Shown here one piece after another: positions 17,518 through 27,576 of a stretch of 45,820 bases of DNA (position 1 is the stretch's first letter; every line of letters starts with the position of its first letter). The position numbers were made by a program, and so were the translations under genes. The notes below the pieces were generated by a model that was not told the DNA's origin, did not search any database, and was given only the letters and a program-made list of their open reading frames with translations. Source of the stretch: Lentisphaerae bacterium ADurb.Bin242 (lineage in GTDB: Bacteria; Verrucomicrobiota; Lentisphaeria; Victivallales; UBA1829); the NCBI GenBank assembly GCA_002069785.1, contig MWCA01000046.1, positions 1-45,820 of the forward strand. Direction: 5' to 3'.

Positions 17518-17552
17518 CAGTCTGTGGAAAATAGACGGAAAGGATGTCCCGC

Positions 17553-19571
17553 ATGAAGAAAGTCCTTGACGGCGGAAAGATCGAATTCAACCAAAACGGA
17601 AGTCTGGCAAGGCTGGGAGACTATCTTGATTTCGAGTCCCGGCTGCCTTTTTCGACGGTTGTGGACGGAATCGGGGCTTTCAGGCTCGTTTCCAGCCGCG
17701 GGAAAGGGAATGTCTTTTCCTCCGTTTATACGGTTCCGGGAAATGCCCTGAAAATCAGGACACACTGGGAATACGATGCGGAAACGGCTGTAATCTCCCG
17801 CAGGGACACCCTTGTCAACTCCGGGAAAAAAGCGCTTGTGCTGCGCCGGCATCAGGCGTCTTTTGGTTTCTCCCCCGGAGAATACGAACTGTATTCGCAG
17901 AAAAGCATCTGGTGCGCTGAAAGCCAGGGAGGCTGGCGCGGACTCGATTCAGGAGCGGTTGAACTGTTTTCAAGAGAAGGGCGATGGTGCGAGGGGGCGA
18001 CCCCGTTTGGAGTTCTCCGGGATTCCTATTCCACGCATGGACTGGCGTTCCATGTCTTTCCGGAAGGGGACTGGAAGCTTCGTTTTTCCACGCACGCCGC
18101 GAACGGACAGCTTTTATCCCTGACCGTGGAAGCCGGACTTTCGGATGATGCGCTTGCACTCGAGCTCGCCCCCGGAGAAGAGTGGCGCGCCCCGGAAATC
18201 CTGATTCAGATTCTGCCGTCCCGGGACGAGACCTCCGGAACCGCCCTTTTCCATGATTACCTCACCCGCCGGTTTCCACTCCGGAAAAAGGAGCTCCCGG
18301 TCGTTTACAATACCTGGCTCGACCTTATGAACCATCTTGATCTTCCCCGGGCAAGGCGCCAGCTGAAAGCGGCGAAACGGGCGGGATGCGAGGTGTTTGT
18401 CGTCGATTACGGCTGGTATAACGACCAGAAGACATTTACTCGCGTGGACGATTGGGAAGAACCGGCGGACACGGCGTTCCGGGGCCGGATGCGGGCGTTT
18501 GCCGACGAAGTCCGCTATTCCGGGCTTGGCTTCGGACTCTGGATCGAGATGGAATTCTTCTCGGACAAGTCGAAAATCGTGAAAAAACATCCGGAGTGGT
18601 TTCTGCCTTCCGCCCATCCTGATATTTCCTATCCGAAGGCATGGCTGCCCGAAGTCAAGGAATATCTTTTCCGGAGCGCCGCGGAAGTGATCGAACGCTA
18701 CGGCGCCGTGTATGTCAAGAACGACATGAATCATTCCCAGGGATTCCAGCCGGAACACCTGAACCGGTATCAAAACGCCGTTCATGAGATTTTTACCCGT
18801 CTTGGGAAATCCTTTCCGAAGGTCGTTTTCGAGAACTGTTCCAGCGGCTCTTTGCGCGCCGCCGTCGGAATGCCGGGTGCGTTCGACCTCCATTTCATCA
18901 GCGACAATGCCGATCCGCTCGAAACGCTCCGCATCACGCAAGGGACGATGTTCCGTTTTCTCCCCGGCCGGCTGCTGCATTGGTTCGTCGGTACGGCGGT
19001 TCATCCGGAAAAGGGTCACCGGCCTTCCTTCGCTCCCGGAATCCTGATCCAGCCGCAGGCGGCGACCTGGCGCCGTTTTGCCGCGTCGGACTTTGATTTT
19101 GCAATGATCTCGAACTTGACGGGATGTTTCGGCATTTCCTGCGACCTGGCGTCATTTTCCGCGAAAGAACTTGACCGGATCGCCCTGTATGCGGCGTTTT
19201 ACAAGAGGCACAGGGAATCTCTGGCAAATGCAAGAGGATTTTTCCTGACGCCTCCGGAATTCTTTTCCAAAAAGCGCGGATGGCTTGCCCTCCAGTTGAG
19301 CGGACGGGAAAAAGACATTCATTTCATCTTCGTGTTTCACTGTCTTTGCGACGGAGACAATTCCCGGATCTTTCATCCGCAGGGACTGGATAAAAACACG
19401 GTTTATTCTCTGGAGGAAGCGTTTCCGGAAAACAAAGTCGTGCTGGAGAAAATCACCGGCGCGGAACTGTCGGAAAACGGCTTTGCGGCCGGATTTCCAT
19501 ACAGTCAGCATGACGGTTTTCGCGGGCGACTGTTCGTTTGTGAAAAAAAGGAATCCACGGAGCTGGCATGA
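17553..19571 (+). CDS. GH36 alpha-galactosidase homologue
   Basis: This 672-residue enzyme has the GH36 layout: an N-terminal beta-sandwich (about 1-250), a TIM barrel (about 250-590) and a C-terminal beta domain. The nucleophile is expected at D391 in VKNDMNHS (the K-x-D-x-N motif) and the acid/base at D451 in ISDNADPLE; FENCSSGSLR is also a family hallmark. GH36 enzymes remove alpha-linked galactose or N-acetylgalactosamine. No signal peptide is present, so it works in the cytoplasm on imported saccharides. The ATG at 17553 has a GGAAAGGA site; an ATG three codons upstream is too close to it. It is the third gene of operon A. Confidence 0.87.
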   Translation: MKKVLDGGKIEFNQNGSLARLGDYLDFESRLPFSTVVDGIGAFRLVSSRGKGNVFSSVYTVPGNALKIRTHWEYDAETAVISRRDTLVNSGKKALVLRRHQASFGFSPGEYELYSQKSIWCAESQGGWRGLDSGAVELFSREGRWCEGATPFGVLRDSYSTHGLAFHVFPEGDWKLRFSTHAANGQLLSLTVEAGLSDDALALELAPGEEWRAPEILIQILPSRDETSGTALFHDYLTRRFPLRKKELPVVYNTWLDLMNHLDLPRARRQLKAAKRAGCEVFVVDYGWYNDQKTFTRVDDWEEPADTAFRGRMRAFADEVRYSGLGFGLWIEMEFFSDKSKIVKKHPEWFLPSAHPDISYPKAWLPEVKEYLFRSAAEVIERYGAVYVKNDMNHSQGFQPEHLNRYQNAVHEIFTRLGKSFPKVVFENCSSGSLRAAVGMPGAFDLHFISDNADPLETLRITQGTMFRFLPGRLLHWFVGTAVHPEKGHRPSFAPGILIQPQAATWRRFAASDFDFAMISNLTGCFGISCDLASFSAKELDRIALYAAFYKRHRESLANARGFFLTPPEFFSKKRGWLALQLSGREKDIHFIFVFHCLCDGDNSRIFHPQGLDKNTVYSLEEAFPENKVVLEKITGAELSENGFAAGFPYSQHDGFRGRLFVCEKKESTELA

Positions 19572-19591
19572 AGAAAAAATACCGGAAGGAA

Positions 19592-19708
19592 ATTCAGCAG
19601 AACGGGCTGAATCCTTTTCTGCCTGTACGATGAAAATACATTGAAACGGCAAAAAAGTCCATGTTTTTTCAGTAGAACGGGATTTATGTTTTTCCATGTC
19701 GGAAAAAC
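19592..19708 (+). repeat. Intergenic hairpins and a repeated 14-mer inside operon A
   Basis: The 173-base gap after the GH36 gene holds two structures. ATTCAGC/GCTGAAT (19592-19612, 7-base loop, followed by CCTTTTCT) could be a weak terminator or processing site. GTTTTTCC/GGAAAAAC (19688-19708, 5-base loop) is a perfect 8-bp stem just before the next gene. The 14-mer TTCAGYAGAACGGG occurs at 19593-19606 and 19668-19681. No clear promoter is seen, so transcription probably continues. Confidence 0.4.
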
Positions 19709-19744
19709 ACACGAAACGAAAACCGTTCAAAAAAGGAGCCTTCC

Positions 19745-21760
19745 ATGAAGAAGGATGGTTTTGAAAACAAGTCGATCGACATTATCATTCCCGTGGGACT
19801 GGATGAGGAACCGGATCTCCAAAAGTCCATCGGGAGCATTATTGAGCTGCACCGGAAAGCAGGGTTCCGCAAATTCGCGCTGTTCGGACCCTCCAAAGGA
19901 TGGCGCGGCGTCGGGTATCCTCCGAAGGAGTGTTTCGAGGAAATCGCCGACCGGATTCTTGAATTCAAAAAAGGACTCCGGGACACCGATATTCTGGTGG
20001 GTTGGTGGAACACGCTGACCCTGAAGTCCGGCAAATACGGAAGTCACCGCATTGTGCGCATCGATGGAAGCGAATCGTATTTTTCCAACTGTCCTCTGGC
20101 CCCGGCGTTTCAGAAGCGGTTCTCGGCGGATGTGGCGTTCATCGCCGAAAAAGCCGCGCCGTACATGATCGTTTTCGAGGACGACTACGGGATCAACTGT
20201 CACCGGGGATACGGCTGTTTCTGCGAACTGCATCTGAAAGAATTCGCCCGGCGGACCGGCAAGCATTATTCGCGGGAGGAACTCCGGGAAAAACTCATGG
20301 ACGGCACGGACGAAGCGGTTGCTTTGCGCTTGAAATGGGGGGAATTAAGCCGGGACTCCCTTATGGAACTCGCCGCGCATGTGCGGAAGGCCGTGGACCG
20401 CGTGACGCCGTGGATGCCGATGGGTTCCATGCAGCCCGGCTGCGCCGATGCCGACGGCGACAGCACCCGGGCCGTGGCGGAGGCTCTCGCCGGAAAGAAT
20501 CACAGGCCGTTTGTCCGGCTTCACGGCACCTCGTATTCGAACGACGATGTTTCCAGTGCGCCGCAGAATATTTTCCATGCGCTGTACGGCAGGCAGCATC
20601 TGCCGGAAAAATTCATCCTCTATCATGAGTCGGACACCTATCCCCACAACCGTTTCTTCATGTCCGCCGGAAAGATGAAAACCCTGATGGCCTCTGCCTA
20701 TTCGTATGCTTTCGACGGTTCCACATTCCAGGTCAGGCAGCATCTGGACGACCCGAACGAAGATCCCGGTTATTACGAAATGTTCGCGCGGGAATGCAGG
20801 CGCCTGAACGCCCTCCGGGACGCCGCGAAAAAATGCACCGTTTCCGGCTGCGGCCTGATCTCCAGCCCGATGGGATTTTCCAGAAATGAAAATTGGGAAA
20901 ACGGATGGGTCCGGGCCTTCGCCCATTTCGGAATTCCATATACGACCCTTGAATCCCGTGTCAATGTCCTTTCGGGAAAACTGCCGAACGCCCTCGACGA
21001 TGAAACCATCCGGAGACTCCTGCGGAAGGGGCTTCTTCTCGACGGAGAAGCCGCGAAACTGCTTTGCGACCGCGGCTTTGCCCCGGAGATCGGAGCGGAA
21101 GTAACGGAAGCGCCCGAAAAGACGTATTCAAAAATCGCGGCCGACATTTGCGGCAAGGAGAGAATCCGCGACGCTTTCATTCATGGAAACACGGGGCGGC
21201 TGATGGACGGATGCTTCACGTTTTCCCCGTATGGAAACGGGAGTTTTCAGCAGCTGAAACCGCTGAGTTCCAAAACGGAAGCGGTCACGGAACTGCTGGA
21301 TTTCCGGGATCATCCCTTCGGAATCGGAATGACCCGTTTTGAAAATTCCCTGGGCGGGCGTGTCGTCCTCCTGGCGCAGGGCGTGAAAAACAACCTTTCA
21401 TCCTCGCTTTTCAATTACCGCAGACAGCGCCTGATTCAGGAACTGGTCGTCTGGCTGGGCGCGGAAGAGATCGTTTACGTGAAGGAATGCGCCCGCGTCT
21501 TCTGCATTCTGAACCGTCCGACGGAAAAGTTCGACCATGAATTTTACGGAGTCGTCACCCTGATCGATCTTTCTCCCGATCCGCTCGAATCCGTTGAATT
21601 GCGCATTCCCGCGGATTGGTGCGGAAAATGCAAAATCGAATTGCTCGACATTGACGGAAAATGGAAAAAGGCTTCGTTCGAATTTGGAGAAGGAAGCGTG
21701 AAGATTCTTCATCCGATGACAATCTGCGAACCGCTGTATCTGGCTTTTCGCAAAAAATGA
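19745..21760 (+). CDS. Putative cytoplasmic glycosidase, GH42-like architecture
   Basis: This 671-residue protein has no signal peptide. An N-terminal TIM-barrel-like region (about 1-400) is followed by a flavodoxin-like region (about 400-560) and a small beta domain to the end, an order seen in GH42 beta-galactosidases. The stretch VFEDDYGINCHRGYGCFC resembles the catalytic loop of GH42 relatives, where an asparagine-glutamate pair precedes a cysteine-rich segment; here the positions are E-D-D, so the catalytic residues are uncertain. AAAAAAGGAG stands before the ATG. As the fourth gene of operon A it probably trims the same cytoplasmic glycan as the GH36 enzyme. It may also be an uncharacterised glycosidase family. 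Confidence 0.6.
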   Translation: MKKDGFENKSIDIIIPVGLDEEPDLQKSIGSIIELHRKAGFRKFALFGPSKGWRGVGYPPKECFEEIADRILEFKKGLRDTDILVGWWNTLTLKSGKYGSHRIVRIDGSESYFSNCPLAPAFQKRFSADVAFIAEKAAPYMIVFEDDYGINCHRGYGCFCELHLKEFARRTGKHYSREELREKLMDGTDEAVALRLKWGELSRDSLMELAAHVRKAVDRVTPWMPMGSMQPGCADADGDSTRAVAEALAGKNHRPFVRLHGTSYSNDDVSSAPQNIFHALYGRQHLPEKFILYHESDTYPHNRFFMSAGKMKTLMASAYSYAFDGSTFQVRQHLDDPNEDPGYYEMFARECRRLNALRDAAKKCTVSGCGLISSPMGFSRNENWENGWVRAFAHFGIPYTTLESRVNVLSGKLPNALDDETIRRLLRKGLLLDGEAAKLLCDRGFAPEIGAEVTEAPEKTYSKIAADICGKERIRDAFIHGNTGRLMDGCFTFSPYGNGSFQQLKPLSSKTEAVTELLDFRDHPFGIGMTRFENSLGGRVVLLAQGVKNNLSSSLFNYRRQRLIQELVVWLGAEEIVYVKECARVFCILNRPTEKFDHEFYGVVTLIDLSPDPLESVELRIPADWCGKCKIELLDIDGKWKKASFEFGEGSVKILHPMTICEPLYLAFRKK

Positions 21761-21787
21761 ATTCGATTCCGAAATGGAGGAAATAGA

Positions 21788-22546
21788 ATGAAAATGACAA
21801 CGTCTTCCGCCCGGGGAGACAACTATCCGGAAGGATTGCTGCGCCTCGAATACGGCAGCGACTGGGCGCTGGCGCTTCCGGGCGGCAAAACCGGCGTGGT
21901 CGTAATCCACGGACACGGGAGCCATGGCGACCAGGTCTTCACGCGGCCGGACATCAAACCGCGGGTCCCTTTTATGATTTCAAAAGGATGGGGAATTCTG
22001 TCTCCGAATCTGAGAAACAACGCCTGGATGTCGCCCGAAGCGGCGGAGGACCTGACGGCCCTGATCCTGTATGCGAAAAAACAGTACGGATGGGAGAAAA
22101 TCGTGCTCTGTTCCGGCTCCATGGGCGGCACGAGCAACCTGATTTACGCGGGACTTCATCCGGAGCTGGCCGACGGGGTTGTCGCGCTCGGCGCTGCTTC
22201 CGACCTGAAGCGGTATGCAAAATGGTGCGACCGTCAGACAAAACCGATCTGTCACGAAATCGCCGCCGCAATCCGTGCGGCCTACCACGACGATGAAACG
22301 CTCCTGGACAAGCACAGCGTATGCCGGAACGCATCGAAGCTGACCATGCCTGTATTCCTGTATCACGGGAGCGCGGACGCGACCATTCCTGTTTCTGAAT
22401 CACGCATTCTCGCCGGGCTTCTGGCGGAGAAAAAGGATTTTTATTACGGTGAAATTTACAACGGGAACCACGATTCCCCGATTCCGTTCTTTGAACAAGC
22501 TCTTTCTCACGTCATAACGTGTATTCAGGAGGGATGCCATTCATGA
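21788..22546 (+). CDS. Alpha/beta-hydrolase (prolyl-oligopeptidase or esterase-like)
   Basis: This 252-residue protein has the alpha/beta-hydrolase fold with a complete triad: S111 in the nucleophile elbow GSMGG, D198 in GSADATIP and H228 in NGNHDS. The oxyanion-hole region is VIHGHGSHG. No signal peptide is visible, so it is cytoplasmic. In a glycan operon such enzymes commonly remove acyl or aromatic esters from sugars, but peptidase or lactonase activity cannot be excluded. The gene has a GGAGG site and its stop overlaps the next start by four bases (ATGA), so it is translationally coupled to the following glycosidase gene. Confidence 0.85.
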   Translation: MKMTTSSARGDNYPEGLLRLEYGSDWALALPGGKTGVVVIHGHGSHGDQVFTRPDIKPRVPFMISKGWGILSPNLRNNAWMSPEAAEDLTALILYAKKQYGWEKIVLCSGSMGGTSNLIYAGLHPELADGVVALGAASDLKRYAKWCDRQTKPICHEIAAAIRAAYHDDETLLDKHSVCRNASKLTMPVFLYHGSADATIPVSESRILAGLLAEKKDFYYGEIYNGNHDSPIPFFEQALSHVITCIQEGCHS

Positions 22547-25113
22547 AAATCAATGTGTTGTTTGAGAATCCGGAATCCGAAGGAAAAATTCTCGTCAAAT
22601 ACGGAACGCTCGTTTCCGGGGAGTCGTTCGGTCCGGCTTCGAAAATCGAAGTAGAACTAGACGGCGTGAAGCTCGATCCGGGCGCCTGTTCGACGATCGT
22701 GACGGTGTTGGAGAAGACGCATCCTTTCTCCTTTTTCGTGCGGGACGTTTCGAGCGCTTATCCCGTTTTCATTCCGGAGTTCGGCGCGGCGGTCCTGCCG
22801 GAAAGCGATTCCCGGACCTGGGCGCAGACAGCGGCGGATATCGCGGCAAAAGGACTGGTTTCAGATTTCGGACGCATGAACAACGAACCGGAGGAGACGT
22901 ACGAAAACGCCTGCCGACTCAACCGCGATCAATCGTGTCCGGTCTGGCTGGGACTCGGTTACGATGTCCGCATGTTTCACGTTTCTCCGCAGGAATATTC
23001 CCAGACGGGCGGACAGAATTTCCAGTACTGGGGAAAAATCGCCGTCTACAACCATTCGATTCCCGTATGGGAGCCGCCGCCCGCCCCGAAGGGAGTGCGT
23101 TACAACATTCTCTTCGAGATCGGCCCCGGAGCGCACTGCCGTCCGCGCATTACGAAACGTCTCGACAACGGAGTCCTCCCGATCCTTCATTCGGTGCAGG
23201 ACGAGCAGGACATCCAATACCATGTCACGATGTTCGCCACGCTGGAAAACGGTCCGCTCAAGCCGGACGCGGTAAAGGGCACGGATGCCTGGGCGGCCCT
23301 TTCCCAGACGGGGAACACGTCGATGCCGGAAGAGGAGAAAAAACGATATGCGGATATTCTGAAAGGACAGACGGAGGAAAGCAAAAACCAGTTGATCTGC
23401 GTGGTGCGCGTGGAGGCGGTCAACGTCTCCCGGATGCCCGCATACGCCTGGTTCCGGGCTGCGCATGAGAGTGCCATGGGCGAACTGCGGGACGGACTGA
23501 TGAACTCCTTCTTTCACAAGGGGAAAGTCTGCTCGGTGAACCGTCTGAATGGAAAACCGCTCAAGGAGCCGGAAACGGCTCTTCTGGTTCCTCCCGGAGA
23601 AAAGGCGGTTTTCGAGATGCTGGTGCCGCACTCGCCATTTACGGTCGAACGGGCGGAAAAACTGATGAAAATGAACGTGGAAAAACATCTGGAGGCCTGC
23701 CGGAACTACTGGCTTTCGAAACTGAATGTCGCGGCCTCCATTGGCATACCGGAACCGGCGATTGACGAGCGCCTGAAAGCCGGACTGCTTCATCTCGAAA
23801 TCAATACGCTGGGAAGAACGGACTCCGGACCGCTGCTTCCGTGCGTCGGCTGGTACAGCCCCATCGGAACCGAAAGTTCACCGATGATCCAGTATTACGA
23901 TTCGGTCGGGCTCCATGACATCGCCCGCCGCTGCTGCGATTTCTTTCTGGACCGCCAGCAGGAGAACGGTTTCATACAGAACTTTCACAATTATCAGAGC
24001 GAGACGGGCCCCGCGCTCTGGAGCTGCGGCGAACATTTCCTGTATGCGCGCGATCTTGCCTGGCTGAAGACGGTCACGCCGAAACTCATCCGGGCGTGCG
24101 ACTATCTCCTCGCCTGGCGGGAGAAGAACAAAACGGAAGAGTTCCGGAAAAACGGCTGTTACGGGCTCATTTCCGGCAAGGTGGCGGACCCGGAGGATTA
24201 CTATCATTCGTTTTTCCTGAACGCGGGAACGTTCATCGGACTCAAACGGATGTCCGAAGTGCTGGTCCATACCGCCCCGGAATACGCGGCGGCGCTGGCG
24301 GAGGAAGTGAAACGGTATGCGGACGATCTCCGCAGCGCGGTCGCCTACGCACAGGCAAGGGCGCCGGTCAAGCCGCTCGGGGATGGTTCCTGGACGCCGA
24401 CTCTTCCGCCCTGGGTCGAATACTCCGGCGACGTTTCGCTGTATGCCGACGGCGGCGACTGGTTCACGCACGGTTCCTTTGCCTCCCGAAGCGCCCTCTG
24501 CGGTGCACTCTACCTGACGATCGCCGAGCTGTTCGACTGTTCCGAGGAGCCGGTCACCTTCATGCTCAAGGCGAACCAGCACCCGGTCACGCGGGAGAAC
24601 GCGGCGATCAGTCAGCCGTATTATTCGCGTCACGACTACGCCCATCTCATGCGCGGCGAGGTGAAGCTTTTCCTGAAGGCCTATTACAATCAGATGACCG
24701 CATTGCAGGACCGTCAGAGCTATACTTTCTGGGAACATTATTACACGGTTTCCGAGCACAAAACGCACGAGGAGGCCTGGTTCCTGATGCAGACCCGCTG
24801 GATGCTCTATGTGGAGGACGGCGACCGTCTGGACTTGTTCAAGGCCGCGCCCCGCCGGTGGTTCGAGCCCGGAAAAAATATTTCGTTTGAAAAAGTGAAA
24901 TCGCATTTCGGCGCGCTCACCGTAAAAACGACCGCTTCGGACAATCGCATCGTCTGCGAATTCAATCTGGAAGGGGATGCACGCACAATCAACATCCGTC
25001 TGCCCCATCCGGAAGGACGGCATGCCGTTTCCTGTTCCGGAGGCGTTTACGATCCTGCAACGGAAACCGTGACGGTTCGCGGAAACAATGGTTCCGTCAC
25101 GCTCGAATTCTAA
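22543..25113 (+). CDS. Putative (alpha/alpha)6-barrel glycosidase
   Basis: This 856-residue cytoplasmic protein begins with beta-rich regions (about 1-400) followed by a six-hairpin (alpha/alpha)6 toroid (about 410-760) and a small C-terminal beta domain. Helical repeats such as LWSCGEHFLYARDLAWLK and the aromatic, acid-rich loops are typical of families like GH78, GH95 or GH116. I cannot assign a family or the catalytic acids. The ATG at 22543 has AGGAGG upstream and overlaps the preceding stop. The protein probably acts on the same substrate as its neighbours in operon A, for example removing rhamnose, fucose or glucuronate. Confidence 0.6.
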   Translation: MKINVLFENPESEGKILVKYGTLVSGESFGPASKIEVELDGVKLDPGACSTIVTVLEKTHPFSFFVRDVSSAYPVFIPEFGAAVLPESDSRTWAQTAADIAAKGLVSDFGRMNNEPEETYENACRLNRDQSCPVWLGLGYDVRMFHVSPQEYSQTGGQNFQYWGKIAVYNHSIPVWEPPPAPKGVRYNILFEIGPGAHCRPRITKRLDNGVLPILHSVQDEQDIQYHVTMFATLENGPLKPDAVKGTDAWAALSQTGNTSMPEEEKKRYADILKGQTEESKNQLICVVRVEAVNVSRMPAYAWFRAAHESAMGELRDGLMNSFFHKGKVCSVNRLNGKPLKEPETALLVPPGEKAVFEMLVPHSPFTVERAEKLMKMNVEKHLEACRNYWLSKLNVAASIGIPEPAIDERLKAGLLHLEINTLGRTDSGPLLPCVGWYSPIGTESSPMIQYYDSVGLHDIARRCCDFFLDRQQENGFIQNFHNYQSETGPALWSCGEHFLYARDLAWLKTVTPKLIRACDYLLAWREKNKTEEFRKNGCYGLISGKVADPEDYYHSFFLNAGTFIGLKRMSEVLVHTAPEYAAALAEEVKRYADDLRSAVAYAQARAPVKPLGDGSWTPTLPPWVEYSGDVSLYADGGDWFTHGSFASRSALCGALYLTIAELFDCSEEPVTFMLKANQHPVTRENAAISQPYYSRHDYAHLMRGEVKLFLKAYYNQMTALQDRQSYTFWEHYYTVSEHKTHEEAWFLMQTRWMLYVEDGDRLDLFKAAPRRWFEPGKNISFEKVKSHFGALTVKTTASDNRIVCEFNLEGDARTINIRLPHPEGRHAVSCSGGVYDPATETVTVRGNNGSVTLEF

Positions 25114-25126
25114 CATGGAGAAGATC

Positions 25127-26710
25127 ATGAATTATTTCGCAACTCCCGTCAAGATCGGATGCGGCGCATACGAAAAGCCTGAGTTTCCCACGCCCGAAAG
25201 TCTGCTGAAGCATCTGGATTATCTCGGAATCGACCGTTCGCTCGTGTTTTCTGTCGAAGCGCAGGACTATGCGCCGTCCGCCGGAAACAAAAGCCTCCTC
25301 CGGATGATCGAACCGTTCCGGGAGCGCCTGATCCCCGCCTTCGTCATCACACCCGCCGACTTCTTTGAATTCGGCACGATGGACTGGCTCCGGGAACAGG
25401 CGAAGGCGGGAAATTGCGCGTTTTGTCTGCGCCCCGCCGTCTCGCGCTTTCCCGTGCGGCAGATCGAACGCGTGCTGGCGGAACTGGCTCCGTTTCATCC
25501 GGTGCTGTTCCTCGATACGGGATACGGCTCCGGCGAGTCCGATTTCCGCGATGTTGAATATCTGGCGACGAAGTATCCGGCCTCGCATTTCATTATCTGC
25601 AAGCAGATGTGGGGCGGCTTCGGCACGGTCCTCGACCTGATGTGGCGCTGCAAAAATATCGGGGTGGATATCTCCTGGCTCCACATGCGCGACACCTTCG
25701 AGATGGTCATCGAACAGTTCGGGGTAGAACGCCTGTTCTTCGGCATCGGGCACACGACCCATTACGGCGCGGCGATCGGGGCACTGGCCCACGCTCAAAT
25801 CACGCCCGAACAGAAGGAGGCGATCGCGCACGGAAACCTGGAAGAACTCCTCGGGCTTGCACCGTTGACAAAAAAGCTGGCCCATGAACCGGATTTTGCC
25901 GACAAGCCTCTCTGGAAGAAGTTCAAGGAAGGCGGCGCGCTCGACGGCGTCAAAGTGTATGACGTCCACACCCATCTGGAAGGCCCGACAACCCGCGGCT
26001 GGTTCATCCGGGAAAACAATCCCGCCGACGCCCTCGACGCCATGGTGAAATTCATGGACCGTCACGGGGTCGACAAGCTCGCGCTGATCGATGAAAAAGC
26101 CCTGTTCGGGGATATTCTGGAGGGCAACCGCGAGGCGGAGGAACTGGTCCAGAAATATCCGGGCCGTTTCATGGGCTATTTCGTGTTCAATCCGTGGTAT
26201 GCCGACGATGTGGACGAAGCCGTTCTGGACGAGTTTTTCGGGCGCGGCTACTACATCGGGTTCAAACTCCTTGCCGGATACTGGCGCATTCCTTACGCCG
26301 ATCCGCGCTACAACATCGTGTGGGAATACGCGGACAAGCACCATCTTCCGATCCTGCTTCACACCTGGGGCGACGCCGAAGCGCTCAAGACCATCGCGCC
26401 GAAATATCCGAATGCCAAGTTCATTCTCGGCCATTCCGGCGGAGGCAACGCGGGACGGGTCCAGTCCGAAGAGATCGCCGCGATTTCCTCGAATGTCTAT
26501 TTCGAGTTCTGCGGCACGTTCTGCTCCACGCTTCCGTGGGAGGACTCCATCCGGAAGTTCGGCAATACCCGTTTTGTATTCGGTTCGGACGCCGCGGGAC
26601 ACAACGAAGCCTACGAACTGGCCTGTTTCCTGTCGATTCCCCTGCCGGACAAGGAACTCACGCCCATTCTTTCCGCCAACTTCGACCGGATTCTGGCGGA
26701 CCGCAAATAG
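25127..26710 (+). CDS. Double amidohydrolase: inactive-looking N-half fused to an intact C-half
   Basis: This 527-residue protein consists of two amidohydrolase-2-type TIM barrels. The C-half (about 265-527) has the metal site: H281 and H283 in DVHTHLEG, then LLHTWGD, LGHSGG and FGSDAAG. The N-half (about 1-260) has the same length and a similar end (GNLEELLGLA) but lacks the HxH motif and probably serves a structural or substrate-binding role. Amidohydrolase-2 enzymes hydrolyse lactones or amides, or decarboxylate aromatic acids. The ATG at 25127 follows GGAG; earlier ATGs overlap the upstream gene. It ends operon A, four bases from the convergent AraC gene. The two genes at 33565-35132 encode the same two halves separately. 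Confidence 0.8.
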   Translation: MNYFATPVKIGCGAYEKPEFPTPESLLKHLDYLGIDRSLVFSVEAQDYAPSAGNKSLLRMIEPFRERLIPAFVITPADFFEFGTMDWLREQAKAGNCAFCLRPAVSRFPVRQIERVLAELAPFHPVLFLDTGYGSGESDFRDVEYLATKYPASHFIICKQMWGGFGTVLDLMWRCKNIGVDISWLHMRDTFEMVIEQFGVERLFFGIGHTTHYGAAIGALAHAQITPEQKEAIAHGNLEELLGLAPLTKKLAHEPDFADKPLWKKFKEGGALDGVKVYDVHTHLEGPTTRGWFIRENNPADALDAMVKFMDRHGVDKLALIDEKALFGDILEGNREAEELVQKYPGRFMGYFVFNPWYADDVDEAVLDEFFGRGYYIGFKLLAGYWRIPYADPRYNIVWEYADKHHLPILLHTWGDAEALKTIAPKYPNAKFILGHSGGGNAGRVQSEEIAAISSNVYFEFCGTFCSTLPWEDSIRKFGNTRFVFGSDAAGHNEAYELACFLSIPLPDKELTPILSANFDRILADRK

Positions 26711-26714
26711 CGCC

Positions 26715-27527
26715 TCAGAACCTGTTTTTATGCTTTTGAAGCCATGACCAGAAGTTGGACGGGGAGGAAAAGCCCAGTTCGAATGCGATTTCCTTCTGCT
26801 TGAGGCCGCGCCGGAACGCCTCGCGCGTGTAATCGGCGCGGACGCGGTCCACATACTCGCCGATCGTGCATCCGACGACCTTCTGGAAACGGTGGGAGAG
26901 ATAAAAGCGGCTGTAGCCGGAAATCTGTTCGAGGTGTTTCAGCGAACAGCCCCGTGCATTCATGATTTTGATGTGATTTTTCACCGCCCGGACGATGTTG
27001 TCGGCCGTTTCCGCCGCGGCCGTTTCCGTGTCGGAAAGCTGAAACGCGGTTTCGTCCAGAAGCGCGTTCAGCGGCGCTTTCATATACCGCCGGACCGTTT
27101 CCACGGAAATCTCCGTCCGATTGTTCAGTGCATCCCAGCGCCGGATCAGGGCGGATTGCAAGTCGGACGGGAAAAGCACCGGTTTTGAATCGAGTTTGTA
27201 CCGGCCGTGCGACTCCACCCGGATGATGGACGCATCCAGCACGGAACCCGGCATGTGGAACCACAAATGCAGCAGGTCGTGATCCGATTCCAGATATCCC
27301 ACCGCGTGGGGAACCCACCGGTCGATCAGGAAAACCGATCCCGGAACGGCGTCATACACCCGGTTGTTGAGCATGTAGCGGCTCCGGCCCTCGATCGCGA
27401 AGAAGATTTCCCGATGCGGGTGCACGCTGGATTTGAACCCGTCTCCGGGCTTGTACTCCTCCCCTTCGGAGTATTGGGTGTAAATGGAGCCGACCCCCGA
27501 ACATAAAACCATCCCGATCTCTTCCAT
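26715..27527 (-). CDS. AraC-family transcriptional regulator (operon B)
   Basis: This 270-residue protein has an N-terminal cupin-like sensor (about 1-150, with HPHREIFFAIEG) and a C-terminal AraC DNA-binding domain (about 170-268). Its helices include LEQISGYSRFYLSHRFQKVV and a second motif in KEIAFELGFSSPSNFWSWLQ. It is divergent from the aminotransferase-led operon B and is probably its sugar-responsive activator. The ATG at 27527 has GGAG six bases upstream; an in-frame extension to 27638 would run through the promoter region and is rejected. The ligand cannot be read from the sequence. Confidence 0.9.
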   Translation of the reverse strand: MEEIGMVLCSGVGSIYTQYSEGEEYKPGDGFKSSVHPHREIFFAIEGRSRYMLNNRVYDAVPGSVFLIDRWVPHAVGYLESDHDLLHLWFHMPGSVLDASIIRVESHGRYKLDSKPVLFPSDLQSALIRRWDALNNRTEISVETVRRYMKAPLNALLDETAFQLSDTETAAAETADNIVRAVKNHIKIMNARGCSLKHLEQISGYSRFYLSHRFQKVVGCTIGEYVDRVRADYTREAFRRGLKQKEIAFELGFSSPSNFWSWLQKHKNRF

Positions 27528-27576
27528 TTTTTCTCCAGGAAAGCAAGATTGAAGTATTTTTGACAAGAATGCAATA

